A DNA stretch of 64,000 nt from an uncultured Paracoccaceae bacterium (GTDB lineage: Bacteria > Pseudomonadota > Alphaproteobacteria > Rhodobacterales > Rhodobacteraceae). Position numbers and translations under genes: made by a program. Shown here piece after piece: positions 52,669-63,073 of the stretch (positions are counted from its first letter, which is position 1; each line of letters begins with the position of its first letter). Location of the stretch: the NCBI GenBank assembly GCA_905182165.1, contig CAJJAK010000004.1, positions 62,001 through 126,000 on the forward strand, written 5' to 3'. The notes beneath the pieces were generated by a model. The model was not told where the DNA came from, did no database searches, and saw only the letters and a list, made by a program, of their open reading frames with translations.

Positions 52669-53276
52669 CTACAACATATTGTGTATGGGTTTGAAGGAAA
52701 CCCTATGATGTGGTGTAATCCCATATTTTGTAAGTCCAGCAATATGGGCTTTTGTACCGTATCCTACGTTAGTCTCCCATGCATATTGGGGGTAGTGTTG
52801 CGCTAAATCCACCATTAATTGGTCTCTAGCAACTTTAGCGATAATAGATGCGGCAGCAATTGATAAGCTTAAACTATCCCCTTTTACAATCGCTGTTGCT
52901 GGGCATTTTAATTGTTTAGGTATCCTATTTCCATCGACAAGCACGTGGTTTGGATTGATTTCAAGGGCTTCTACTGCTTCATGCATTGCCAACATAGAAG
53001 CCTGTAAAATGTTTAACGTATCAATTTCTTGTACATCAATATGAATTATCGAGTATTCTAATGCACATGACATTATTTCCTTTGATAATTTTTCTCTTAT
53101 TGATTTGGGTAGTTTTTTGCTATCGTTTCTCCAATAGGGATTTTTTTTGGATCAAGAATGACCGCTGCTGCGGTCACTGGACCTGCCCAGGAGCCCCGCC
53201 CTACTTCATCAGTTCCAGCTATTATATTATTTCCAGAATTAATTAATTCCTGTTCCAATAGGAAATTTGGTTTCAA
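52669..53276 (-). CDS. rnhB: Ribonuclease HII RnhB (frameshifted)
   Basis: RNase HII, removing ribonucleotides from DNA, about 202 residues. First frame from a TTG at 53276: [26 protein letters not shown] with the catalytic Asp-Glu. One indel near 53130 precedes [17 protein letters not shown]. The second frame gives [36 protein letters not shown] and the terminal [26 protein letters not shown]. All catalytic acids are present. Located upstream of ccrM on the same strand, a pairing usual in Rhodobacterales. Confidence 0.92.
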
Positions 53277-53352
53277 GATTTAGATTCCTTTTTATTATCC
53301 TTTTAAAAAAAGTATTTTTTTTAATAATAGTATCATTTTTTTTGATAAAAAA

Positions 53353-53823
53353 TTAACTTTTATAGCTATTAGTTGATATTTTTCTTATAGCTTCTGAAAT
53401 TGCAATTCCTGCTGAGATGGCGACATTTAGGCTCCGACCACCGCCAGGCATTGGTATTGTGACTGAGGCATCGCATTGGCCATAAACCTCATCAGTGACG
53501 CCTTGTGTTTCGCGACCCATGATAAGTGTATCGTTAAGATTAAAATCAAAGTCCCACAAATTTATTTTTGCTTTAGTACTAAATAGTATTAATCTTCTAT
53601 TTGTGGATGTTTTTTTAAAGTTTGACCAATCTGAATGTAAAACCATTTCACATTTTTCACCATAATCTAAGGATGCCTCCTTCAGGCTTTTTTCTGAAAG
53701 TGGAAATCCACAAGGTCCAATAATATCTAAAGTAACCCCAAAACATGCAGATAGACGAATCATTGAGCCTAAATTATGTGCCAAATCAGTCTGATAAGCT
53801 GCTAAATGTAGATTTAGTGCCAT
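53353..53823 (-). CDS. trmL: tRNA (cytidine(34)-2'-O)-methyltransferase TrmL
   Basis: A SPOUT-class methyltransferase of 156 residues, intact, modifying the wobble base of tRNA-Leu. The trefoil-knot SAM site is LNDTLIMGRETQGVTDEVY and MPGGGRSLNVAISAGIAISEAIRK. The N-terminus, HLAAYQTDLAHNLGSMIRLSACFG, contains the arginine-bearing motif 1. Divergent from petABC across 130 bp. Confidence 0.92.
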   Translation of the reverse strand: MALNLHLAAYQTDLAHNLGSMIRLSACFGVTLDIIGPCGFPLSEKSLKEASLDYGEKCEMVLHSDWSNFKKTSTNRRLILFSTKAKINLWDFDFNLNDTLIMGRETQGVTDEVYGQCDASVTIPMPGGGRSLNVAISAGIAISEAIRKISTNSYKS

Positions 53824-53878
53824 AAAAATTTCCTCTGCGATCTAATGTCCGGTAGACGTTTGTATTTGACTTGTAGTA

Positions 53879-53894
53879 AACCTTTTGAAAGGTT
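53879..53894. promoter_or_regulatory. Inverted repeat in the trmL-petA gap, candidate operator
   Basis: AACCTTT-TG-AAAGGTT, with perfect 7-bp arms and a 2-nt spacer. It begins 8 nt after TTGACT (53866-53871), a good -35 match for the petABC direction, and would cover the promoter spacer. It sits 60 nt upstream of the petA start. It could be an operator or a leader hairpin; there is no direct evidence for a regulator. Confidence 0.35.
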
Positions 53895-53953
53895 AGGTGC
53901 AACTAGCTGGATTAGGTATTTTTGATTAAGTAATCAGTTTAGGAGAAACTCAT

Positions 53954-54511
53954 TTGTCACAAGATGACGAACAGGCAACTCGCCGAGATTTTTTGTATTA
54001 CGCCACGGGGGGAACTGGTGCCGTTGTAGTTGGGGCAGCAGTGTGGCCTCTTATAAATCAAATGAATCCAAGTGCAGATGTTCAGGCCCTTTCTTCTGTA
54101 GAAATTGATATTTCAGATATCGAACCAGGCACCCAAATCACAGTTAAGTGGTTAGGAAAACCAGTTTTTATTCGTCGGCGAACTGAAAGTGAAATTGATC
54201 TTGCTAGAGATACAATAATTTCTGAACTCCCTGATGGGATGGGTAGAAATGCGAATGTGTCGGGTGCAGATGCTGATGATAAAAATCGAACTTTAGATGA
54301 AAAAGGCGAATGGTTAGTTATGATGGGTGTTTGCACACATCTTGGATGCGTTCCACTTGGAAATGGAGCTGGTGATTATAATGGATGGTTTTGTCCTTGT
54401 CATGGTTCTCATTATGATACTGCTGGGAGAATACGTAAGGGCCCTGCACCAGAAAATCTACCTGTTCCTTTAGCAATCTTTATTAATGATACAACGATTA
54501 AACTTGGGTAA
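53954..54511 (+). CDS. petA: Ubiquinol-cytochrome c reductase Rieske iron-sulfur subunit
   Basis: Rieske protein of the bc1 complex, 185 residues, intact. N-terminal [26 protein letters not shown] is a Tat-type anchor helix, followed by the hinge and soluble domain. The 2Fe-2S ligands are in [10 protein letters not shown] and [10 protein letters not shown]. The start is TTG, supported by GGAG 9 nt upstream and by the normal N-terminal length. First gene of petABC. Confidence 0.95.
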   Translation: MSQDDEQATRRDFLYYATGGTGAVVVGAAVWPLINQMNPSADVQALSSVEIDISDIEPGTQITVKWLGKPVFIRRRTESEIDLARDTIISELPDGMGRNANVSGADADDKNRTLDEKGEWLVMMGVCTHLGCVPLGNGAGDYNGWFCPCHGSHYDTAGRIRKGPAPENLPVPLAIFINDTTIKLG

Positions 54512-54524
54512 GTGAGAATATAAA

Positions 54525-55845
54525 ATGTCAGGTATCCCGCACGATGATTATGAACCAAAGTCAAAATTCGAAAAATGGCTAGATTCCCGCTTACCTATTG
54601 CCGGAGTTATGTACGCTACCTTAACTGTCCCTACACCAAAAAATTTAAATTGGATGTGGATTTGGGGTAGTTTACTAACGTTATGCTTAGTTCTGCAAAT
54701 CATAACAGGTGTTGTCTTAGCAATGCATTACACTCCTCATGTTGATTTAGCATTTGCGTCAATCGAACACATTATGAGAGATGTAAATTGTGGCTGGGCA
54801 ATTAGGTATTTGCATATGAATGGAGCATCTTTGTTTTTCATTGCCGTTTATGCTCACATATTTCGTAGTTTATATTATGGTTCATACAAATCACCAAGAG
54901 AGGTTACCTGGATCATTGGCATGTTAATTTATCTTCTAATGATGGCAACAGGATTTTTAGGATACGTATTACCTTGGGGACAGATGTCATTTTGGGGAGC
55001 TACCGTAATTACTGGATTATTTGGTGCCATACCTGGTATTGGGGAGTCTTTTCAAGAATGGTTACTAGGTGGACCTGCTGTAGACAATGCTACTTTGAAC
55101 CGATTCTTCTCGCTTCACTACTTGCTACCTTTTGTAATAGTTGGACTAGTGGCTCTTCATATTTGGGCTTTTCATACCACGGGGAATAATAACCCGACAG
55201 GTGTAGAGGTTCGACGTAAATCAAAGGCCGAAGCTCAGAAAGATACAGTACCTTTCTGGCCGTATTATGTAATTAAAGATTTATTTGCATTAGTAATGAT
55301 ATTAATTGTTTTCATGGCTATTGTAGGATTTATGCCAAATTATTTGGGTCACCCTGATAATTACATACCAGCAAATCCTTTGGCGACACCTGCACATATT
55401 GTTCCTGAATGGTACTATTTACCGTTCTACGCAATTTTACGTGCAATCACCTTTGATGTTTTATTTTTAGACGCAAAATTTTCTTACTGGAGGTATTGTT
55501 GATGCAAAGTTTTTTGGAGTGGCGGCTATGTTTGGTGCAATATTTGTTATGGTATTAGCACCTTGGTTGGATACTTCTTCAGTTCGTTCTGGCAGATATA
55601 GACCTAGTTTTAAGTGGTGGTTTTGGTTGTTGGGCATAGATTTTCTTGTTCTAATGTGGTGTGGTGCAATGCCAGCTGAAGGTATTTATGGTGTAATCGC
55701 CTTGATAGGTTCTGCTTACTGGTTTGCATATTTTTTAATAATTCTTCCACTTCTTGGTGTAATGGAGAAACCTTTGGCTGTTCCAGCGACTATCGAGGAG
55801 GATTTTGACGCTCATTATCCACCAAAATCTGAACCCGCTGAATAG
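54525..55845 (+). CDS. petB: Cytochrome b of the bc1 complex (frameshifted)
   Basis: Membrane subunit holding hemes bL and bH and the two quinone sites, about 440 residues. Heme-ligand His residues are in [19 protein letters not shown] and [20 protein letters not shown]. The Qo-site PEWY motif reads [17 protein letters not shown]. The frame breaks near 55490; the next frame continues [33 protein letters not shown] and ends [10 protein letters not shown]. It starts 13 nt after petA. Confidence 0.95.
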
Positions 55846-55866
55846 GATTAATAGAGAAATTATATT

Positions 55867-56659
55867 ATGATAAGAAATATCACATTTGCATTAATTATTG
55901 GCTTAGGTTTCACAACGAACTTACTAGCTGCGGGATCCTCAAAACAACATATTGAAGATTTTGAATTTAGTTTTGAAGGACCTTTTGGACGTTTTGATCA
56001 ACACCAATTACAAAGAGGTTTACAAGTATATACAGAGGTTTGCGCTTCTTGCCACGGTTTAGAGCATGTTGCTTTTAGAACGTTAGGAGACACTGGTGGT
56101 CCAAGTTTGGAAATTAATCAGGTAAAAGCTTACGCAAAACAATTTGATGTGTTTGATCCTGAGCTTGACGATGAAAGATCGGCTATCCCGTCTGATAAAT
56201 TCCCTAGCTCAGGTATGTTAAGTGCTCCTGACTTGTCTTTGATGGCAAAAGCTCGAGCGGGTTTTCACGGGCCCTATGGTTTGGGAATAAATCAAATAAT
56301 TAAAGGGATGGGCGGCGCTGAATATATAGCTTCTATTCTAAGTGGTTATACTGGTCGTGAAAAGGAAGAGGCTGATGCAATACTTTATGAAAATACTGCT
56401 TATCCAGGTGGATGGATTTCAATGGGCACCTCCGTTAGAGGATGGGCTTGTTGAATATCGTGATGATCATTCTAATACAGTTCATCATATGTCAGAGGAT
56501 GTCTCAGCATTTCTTATGTGGACGGCTGAACCGAAGATGATGGCAAGAAAGACTATGGGAATAGTTGCTGTAATGCTTTTAAGCCTTTTAGCGGTACTAC
56601 TATACTTTACTAATAAAAGACTATGGGCCCCAATAAAACGAAAACAACCCAAAGTTTAG
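55867..56659 (+). CDS. petC: Cytochrome c1 (frameshifted)
   Basis: Heme-c subunit of the bc1 complex, about 263 residues. A signal peptide (residues 1-20) is followed by the heme attachment site [11 protein letters not shown]; the axial Met would be in the GGWISM region. The frame breaks near 56430; the next frame gives [35 protein letters not shown] and a C-terminal membrane anchor ([28 protein letters not shown]). Last gene of petABC, convergent with the thiamine transporter operon. Confidence 0.93.
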
Positions 56660-56682
56660 ACATAGTTTCTTACAGTTTAAAT

Positions 56683-57372
56683 CTAAAGATATTCGTTTAA
56701 GGACTTGGGTGGGTTCATAAGTATATTTCGCAAATTATATGGTCCAGTTGCTTCATTTTCTGCAACAATAATAACGTTTTCGCATACACCAATGAGCTCT
56801 TTTGGATCATGACTAACAATTAATACAGTGAGTTTATTTTCTGTGGAAATACTTTTTACTAAATTTAACATCTCCTTCCTAAGTGCGGGCCCTAAAGCTG
56901 AAAAAGGCTCATCCAGTAGTAACAATGGTTTTTTCCTTACTAATGCACGAGCAAGAGCAATTCTTCCTTTTTGCCCGCCAGATAATTGTGAAGGGTACTT
57001 CTCTGAATAATTTAACATATCAACATTAAACAAAGCTTTATTAATTTGATCATTAAATTTAGGCTGATATCTTAATTTTGTGGTTAAACCTAAAGCGACA
57101 TTTTGATAAACACTTAAGTGTGGAAATAAATTATTATCTTGAAAAACAATTGTTATTGGTCGTAGTGAGGGTGCCAAACTGTCTAAAGACTTCTCTCCCC
57201 AAAAAACTGTACCGCTTTCAGCTGAACTAAAACCACTTATAGCATCTAGCAGTGTTGATTTTCCTGCTCCAGATGGCCCAATGATAGCTGTAATTGTTTC
57301 AGGGTGTATTTCAAAATTAATACTTAAATGAAAAGAATTAAGTTTTACAATTAAATTATTTATGCAGAGCAT
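56683..57372 (-). CDS. thiQ: Thiamine ABC transporter ATP-binding protein ThiQ
   Basis: A 229-residue ABC ATPase, intact. Walker A IIGPSGAGKSTLLDAISGF, Q-loop VFQDNNLFPHLSV, signature LSGGQKGRIALARAL, Walker B LLLDEPFSALGPALRKEML, and switch His in IVSHDPKELIG. The QKGR and FSALGPALR wording and the operon with thiB and thiP support thiamine/TPP uptake. Overlaps the thiP end by 17 nt. Controlled by the upstream TPP riboswitch, judging from operon structure. Confidence 0.9.
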   Translation of the reverse strand: MLCINNLIVKLNSFHLSINFEIHPETITAIIGPSGAGKSTLLDAISGFSSAESGTVFWGEKSLDSLAPSLRPITIVFQDNNLFPHLSVYQNVALGLTTKLRYQPKFNDQINKALFNVDMLNYSEKYPSQLSGGQKGRIALARALVRKKPLLLLDEPFSALGPALRKEMLNLVKSISTENKLTVLIVSHDPKELIGVCENVIIVAENEATGPYNLRNILMNPPKSLNEYL

Positions 57373-58930
57373 TTGATTTTCCTAATTTGTCAGCTAATAG
57401 AAAAATTGAGAAGCAAGTTATCAATAGTATAAATGCTGCTGCTTTTGCCGCTTCCATTTGATAGCTCCCCATTAATCGATAAATTGTCAATGGCAATGTT
57501 CCTGACTGCGGTGAAGCGAATAATGTAACAACTCCAAGATCACCGATAGATAACGCAGCTATCAATCCACTTGCAAAGCCTATTTCGTTTCTTAAGCGCG
57601 GTAAGGTTAGTTTAAAAAATCTGTGAATCCCATTTAATCCTATACTATCCGAGAGTTTGCCATAATCTTGATTAATTTTCTGCATTGCAGGTAAAATAAT
57701 TCTCAAACTAAAAGGTAGTGCCATTATTGCGTTTACCAATCCAGTAATGGGTAAGACAAATTTTGTAGGGTTTATTATTGGATATAAAAATATAAAAAGA
57801 CCTGTACCTATTACTAGTGGAGATGTGGCAATTACAAAATAGCCAGTTCCTTCCATAAGCCATTTAATGCGTATATTGGTCCGGCTGGACACAATAGCGT
57901 GCCCAAGAGAGATGGTTAAGAAGAGGCATATAATAACAGCGCCTGCAGCAACAAAAATAGACTTACCCAAGGCAACTAATATGACTAGGTTTATTAATTT
58001 AATTGCTGAAACGCCATCAGCAATAATCATTACCAATGGTGTTAATAAAAAAACTGAACATATACATATCACAGTCCAATCTAATAATCTTGTTTTATCT
58101 ACATCCCAGCGATTAATTGTACGGTCAAATTTAATTTGAAATGGTTCAGTTTGTTGTTTCCATAGGACCATTATTGTAAGTGCTAGACATAATATAAATT
58201 GTATAATAGCCAGATTGGCAGCTTTACTCAAATCAAAGTCAAACCTAAAGGCTTGATAGATTGCTAATTCAATTGTTGTAGATTTAGGCCCACCTCCGAG
58301 TGTTAAAGCGATTGCAAATGAAGATATACATATTAGAAATACAACTGCAAAAATACCAAGCATTCTTGATTTTAACATTGGCAGTTCTATTAGAAAAAAA
58401 ATATTTTTTTGATTAAAGCAGAGGCTTTCAGCCAATCTAAACTGTTCCGCTGGTATAGTTTTCCAACCTTGTAAGAGCAATCTGGAAACGAGGGGAATAT
58501 TAAAAAAAACGTTAGCAAGTATAACGCCATGTAAACCATATATTGTTAGAGTGTTAAATCCTAATGGACTTAAAATATTATTTAAAACTCCATTCCGCCC
58601 AAATACAGATATAATTCCTAAAATTGCCACAATAGTTGGCAAAATAAATGGTGCACCAAGAATAGTAATTAAAATTGATTTGCCCCAAAATGATTGTCTC
58701 ATCAAGGATCTAGCTAAAAACATTCCCATTATTGAACTGATTAAGGCTGATATAACCGCCTGATAAATTGTAAATTTAATAACCTTAAAATCACTTGAGG
58801 TTAATTTAAAATCATTATGAGAATAAAATAAAACAACTGCTAATGTGCCAAACGTTAAGAATATTAGGAGGGTCATGGAGACCCATCCTAAAATATTTGT
58901 TATTTTTATTTGCTTAATATTTCTAACCAT
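57356..58930 (-). CDS. thiP: Thiamine ABC transporter permease ThiP
   Basis: A 524-residue fused permease with two copies of the binding-protein-dependent transport fold, about 12 helices. EAA-type coupling loops are AEQFRLAESLCFNQKNIFFLIELPML in the first half and GKLSDSIGLNGIHRFFKLTLPRLR in the second. Length and two-fold repeat match ThiP. Intact; overlaps thiB by 25 nt and thiQ by 17 nt. Confidence 0.9.
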   Translation of the reverse strand: MVRNIKQIKITNILGWVSMTLLIFLTFGTLAVVLFYSHNDFKLTSSDFKVIKFTIYQAVISALISSIMGMFLARSLMRQSFWGKSILITILGAPFILPTIVAILGIISVFGRNGVLNNILSPLGFNTLTIYGLHGVILANVFFNIPLVSRLLLQGWKTIPAEQFRLAESLCFNQKNIFFLIELPMLKSRMLGIFAVVFLICISSFAIALTLGGGPKSTTIELAIYQAFRFDFDLSKAANLAIIQFILCLALTIMVLWKQQTEPFQIKFDRTINRWDVDKTRLLDWTVICICSVFLLTPLVMIIADGVSAIKLINLVILVALGKSIFVAAGAVIICLFLTISLGHAIVSSRTNIRIKWLMEGTGYFVIATSPLVIGTGLFIFLYPIINPTKFVLPITGLVNAIMALPFSLRIILPAMQKINQDYGKLSDSIGLNGIHRFFKLTLPRLRNEIGFASGLIAALSIGDLGVVTLFASPQSGTLPLTIYRLMGSYQMEAAKAAAFILLITCFSIFLLADKLGKSNALHK

Positions 58931-59899
58931 TCATTTAATGCCGGCCCTCTGATCTCTTGAGCAGTCTTTGGATCAAAAATTAATGATTTGTTTTTTGATA
59001 TGGGTGATAAGAAAGCTTTGTCCAAGTTTGATTTTAAATTTATTTTGAGGATACATCCAGTTTGTCGTGGGAATTATTGATTGAAATGTTTCTGAAATCA
59101 TAAATTCTAAAAACTCATCAGCTAAATCTGATTGATCACTACCCAACACTTTTCCAGCAACTTCGATTTGCATATAATGGCCCTCGTCAAAAATAGCAGC
59201 TTTTATGGAAAAGTCATTTTCAGCAATTATATGGTAAGCTGGTGATGTAGTGTAAGACAGGACTAAGTCTGCTTCACCATCCAAAAATAAACCATACGCT
59301 TCTGACCAGCCCTTAGTCACAGTCAGAATGTTTGGAGCTAATCCTTCCCAGATTTTACCTGCATCATTCCCATAAACCGCCTTAATCCATAGTAACAAAC
59401 CAAGACCAGGCGTAGAACTTCTTGGATCTTGTATTATTATTTTGAGGTCAGAGCGCTCCGCTAGTTCGATAAAGCTCTTTGGTGCTGTGGTTATCTTCTC
59501 GCTGTTATAAACAAAGGAAAAGTATCCCCAATCAAAAGGAATGAATGTGTCATCATTCCATGTTATTGGCAAGTTTAAGTCTAAGGTTTTATTATGCTTT
59601 GCAAACAGTCCAGTTTCTTTTGCACGTTCTATTAAGTTAGTATCCAATCCTAAGATAACATCAGCTTCTGTTTGCTTTCCCTCCAATTGAACTTTGGCCA
59701 AAAGAGCTGCACCATCTCCTACTCCAATAAATTGTAAATCACATTTACAAGTTTCTTCAAATTTTTTTTCGATAGTGGGTCCAGGCCCCCAATCAGATAT
59801 AAAACTATCATATGTATAAACTTTTAAGATATTAGTGTCTGCAAAGCAAAGTGTTGCCGTTGATAAAAACAATACTGATGTTATCAATTTTTTAATCAT
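58906..59899 (-). CDS. thiB: Thiamine-binding periplasmic protein ThiB (frameshifted at 3' end)
   Basis: Periplasmic thiamine/TPP receptor, about 330 residues. A signal peptide (MIKKLITSVLFLSTATLCFA) is followed by LKVYTYDSFISDWGPGPTIEKKFEE, the typical ThiB start, GVGDGAALLAKVQLEGKQTEADVILGLDTNL and TPGLGLLLWIKAVYG. The frame breaks near 59045 after NWMYP; the next frame continues LDKAFLSPISKNKSLIFDPKTAQEIRGPALNEWLEIL with a stop at 58906-58908. First gene of thiBPQ. Confidence 0.9.
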
Positions 59900-59937
59900 C
59901 GCATACTCCTATGTTATCGTGGGCTAGGTGAGCGATG

Positions 59938-60026
59938 ACTCTACCTTCCCTACGCCAGTATGAACTGGATCAGGTTATACGGGTCTGCAAAATGCATCTC
60001 AGCCTATAAGGGCTCCCCGAGGTAAG
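59938..60026 (-). ncRNA. TPP riboswitch (THI element)
   Basis: On the minus strand the leader of thiB carries the conserved THI box parts in order: CGGGGAGCCC, GGCTGAGAT, ACCCGT, AACCTGATC and CAGTT...ACTGGCGTAGGGAAGG, closed by ACCT/AGGT outer pairing. The element ends about 38 nt before the thiB ATG. With so short a spacing it probably acts by blocking the ribosome binding site when TPP is bound, turning thiamine import off. Confidence 0.95.
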
Positions 60027-60166
60027 TTTCTTTTAGCTATTAATAATAGTATAAGCAAGAATATGCTTGGTAAATTTATCAATATTTTTTTCTGCTTTTG
60101 TGTCTTCTTGAAACTTGCTTTAGAAGGAAATAAAGCCAGTAACGAAACAATTATGAGATTATAACG

Positions 60167-62030
60167 ATGACACCTGATCAAATAAGAACTTCATATTCAG
60201 AATTTATGATAAAAAGGGGAGCGTATGAAATCCCATCAGCTAGTTTAGTTCCAGAAAATGATCCCTCAACTCTATTTACAGGCTCTGGAATGCAACCGAT
60301 GGTTCCGTATTTACTTGGTGAGACACATCCATCTGGGAGTGATCTTATAAATATACAGAAATGTTGCAGAACTGGTGACATCGAAGAGGTTGGTGACAAT
60401 TCTCATTTAACATTTTTTGAAATGATTGGACGCTGGGATTTAAAGGCTAATCCGGTGTATTTTAAAAAACATCAAATAGAGTGGATTTTTGAATGGCAAG
60501 TAGATATTTTAGGTTTAAACCCAAATCATCTATATATAACTGTTTTCAAAGGTGACCCTTCTTTAACTAATAATGCGTCACCAGCCTAGAAAAAGATTTG
60601 GACAGAACTTTTTAGTGCTAAAAATATAGACCCAAAGATAGAAGAAGATGGTGAAATTTATGGTACCTCAAGAGGTGGTCGCATATTTTTATATGATGCA
60701 AATGAGAATTGGTGGTCTAGATCGGGACAACCAAAAAATATGCCAATTGGCGAATTAGGGTGGTCCTGATAGTGAAATGTTTTTTGATTTTGAACCTAAT
60801 GGTGATGTAATGGACCATCCGGCTAGCGATACTGGAAGGTTTTTGGAAATTGGTAATAATGTTTTTATGTCTCATCAGAAAATAAGCGAAAATAACTTCG
60901 CTGCTCTTGATAAACCAAATATTGATTATGGTGGTGGTCTTGAAAGAATATGTGCAGCTGTTAATTCAGATCGTGATGTGTACAATACACCGTTTTTCCA
61001 ATCACCAAAAAAGGTATTAACAGAATTATCTGGAAAGTCTTATGAGGAAAATCTATCAGCATTCCGTATCGTTTTAGATCACTGTAGAGCTGCTACATTT
61101 CTCGTGGGAGATGGTGTTCATCCTGGAAATCAAGATGCTTCGTATATAACACGCCGCTTAATTAGAAGAGCAATGCGAGCTGCGATGGGTTTAGGTATAA
61201 AAGGATCCTTTATGGGAAAGGTTATAACTGCATTTTTGGATGATGCTAAATCGTATTTGCAACTACAAACACAAAGGGAAGTGATATTAAATTCTATCCT
61301 GAAAGAAGAAGCAAAGTTTCAGAAACTTGTTATATCTGGTGAAAGGGAAATATTAAAACATATAGATCGAGAAGAAACTGTTACGGGTGTTGATGCATTT
61401 AATTTTTACCAAACGTACGGGTTTCCTAAGGAGTTGACGGAAGAGATTTTGAAAGAACGGAATTTAGAAATCCAAGATATTGATGGATTTGAAAAATCTT
61501 TTAATGAGCATTCAAAAATGTCTGCCACAGCAGCGGCTGGAAAGTTTAAAGGGGGGCTGGCTGATAATTCTGAAAAAACGACCGCATTCCATACAGCAGT
61601 TCATCTAATGTTAGCTGGATTACGCGAAGTATTGGGAAGTCATGTCCATCAAAAAGGAAGTAATATTACGGCAGAAAGAATTAGATTTGATTTCAGTCAT
61701 GATTTAAAGATGACAGATGAAGAAAAATGTGCTGTTGAAAAGTATGTTAATGACGGAATTGAAGCAGCAGCATTAGTGACAGTTTCTGAAATGGCAAAAG
61801 ATAAAGCTTATGCAGAAGGAGTTGAGGGTAGTTTTTGGGAAAAATATCCAGAAATCGTAAAGGTTTATTCCATAGAGGATCAAATGGGGAAGGTTTGGAG
61901 TAAAGAACTTTGCGGTGGTCCTCATGTTGATAATTGTTCGATATTATCGAATTATGGACAATTTAAAATAGGTAAAGAACAGAGTAGTTCTGCGGGTACT
62001 CGTAGGGTTAAAGCAACATTTGTGGAGTAA
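60167..62030 (+). CDS. Short-form alanyl-tRNA synthetase-like protein (frameshifted)
   Basis: About 620 residues once breaks near 60588 and 60765 are joined. It has the class II AlaRS catalytic domain (FTGSGMQPMVPYLLGE, QKCCRTGDIEEVGDNSHLTFFEMIGRW, GGGLERICA) and the editing domain with its zinc ligands (TAFHTAVHLML and CGGPHVDN). It lacks the C-Ala region that brings usual bacterial AlaRS to about 870-890 residues, and the wording of motif 2 (VPYLLGETHPSG, VGDNSHLTFFEMIG) is unlike standard proteobacterial AlaRS. It resembles the short AlaRS type seen in scattered bacterial lineages. It could be a second, transferred AlaRS or an editing/resistance factor. Followed by ytoQ 6 nt later. Confidence 0.85.
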
Positions 62031-62036
62031 TTTTTA

Positions 62037-62477
62037 ATGAAAGTTTATTTATCAGGGGAAATCCATACAGATTGGCGTGATAAAATCATCCAAGGAGCAA
62101 AAGGATTAGAGATTTCTTTTAATGCTCCAGTCACAAATCATTCGGCCTCAGATGATTGTGGTGTGGATATTTTAGGACCGGAAGAAAATAAATATTGGCA
62201 TGATAAGAAAAGTGCGCAAATAAATTCAATTAGGATTCGAGCAGGAATAAAAGAATCAGACTTAGTTGTGGTGAGGTTTGGAGAAAAATATAAACAATGG
62301 AATGCCGCTTTTGACGCAGGTTATGCAGCTGCTTTAGGGAAATCTCTAATTATTATGCATGCTTTGGATATATCACATGCATTAAAAGAGGTGGATGCCG
62401 CTGCGCTAGCTGTTACTGAAACACCAGAACAAGTAGTTAGTATTTTGAAATATGTTTTGAAAGGTGAGTTGCCTTAA
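62037..62477 (+). CDS. ytoQ: YtoQ family protein
   Basis: A 146-residue intact protein of the YtoQ family (nucleoside 2-deoxyribosyltransferase-like fold). Typical text: VYLSGEIHTDWRDKIIQGAKG, FNAPVTNHSASDDCGVDILG, ESDLVVVRFGEKYKQWNAAFDAGYAAALGKSLIIMH. Function unknown. It lies 6 nt after the AlaRS-like gene and 30 nt before the Lrp gene, so all three are probably one transcript. Confidence 0.87.
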   Translation: MKVYLSGEIHTDWRDKIIQGAKGLEISFNAPVTNHSASDDCGVDILGPEENKYWHDKKSAQINSIRIRAGIKESDLVVVRFGEKYKQWNAAFDAGYAAALGKSLIIMHALDISHALKEVDAAALAVTETPEQVVSILKYVLKGELP

Positions 62478-62507
62478 TATACTTATCGTATCAATCAGGA
62501 GCTTAAT

Positions 62508-62975
62508 GTGGTTAACCTTCAATTAGACAGCATAGATAGAAGAATTCTCAGTGTATTGCAAAAGGAGGGAAGAACCTCAAATGCAGATTTAGCAGAGAAT
62601 ATAAATCTTAGCCCATCTGCCTGTCATCGAAGAGTGCAAAGACTACATTCAATTGGTGTTATTAAAAATTATGTGGCTTTATTAAACAATAGATTGGTAG
62701 GATTACCAACTACCGTTTTTGTAGAAATAACTTTATCTGGTCAGGCGGATGAAGTGTTGGATGCGTTTGAGCGAGAGGTGTTGTTAATTCCCAATGTTTT
62801 AGAATGCCATTTAATGGCGGGCTCAGCAGATTACCTTCTAAAGGTGGTTGCTAAAGATACGGATGATTTTGCCCGAATACATAGGAAATATCTTGCAAGA
62901 TTACCTGGTGTTGCCCAGATGCATTCAAGCTTTTCATTGCGTAGTGTATCAAACACTACTGCATTGCCGATATAG
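62508..62975 (+). CDS. Lrp/AsnC family transcriptional regulator
   Basis: A 155-residue intact regulator: N-terminal winged helix-turn-helix (SIDRRILSVLQKEGRTSNADLAENINLSPSACHRRVQRLHSIGVI) and C-terminal RAM domain (ITLSGQADEVLDAFEREVL, NVLECHLMAGSADYLLKVVAKD). The start is GTG, supported by AGGAG 7 nt upstream. It probably senses an amino acid; alanine would fit the AlaRS-like neighbour, but that is inference. Confidence 0.93.
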   Translation: MVNLQLDSIDRRILSVLQKEGRTSNADLAENINLSPSACHRRVQRLHSIGVIKNYVALLNNRLVGLPTTVFVEITLSGQADEVLDAFEREVLLIPNVLECHLMAGSADYLLKVVAKDTDDFARIHRKYLARLPGVAQMHSSFSLRSVSNTTALPI

Positions 62976-63073
62976 CTATTTAACCTTGACCTGAAAAAAA
63001 GCCTTTAATTTTTATTTGAAGTTTTACTATATAAAGAAGAATACTTAATTTTATCAAGAAATGCGATATAAAA

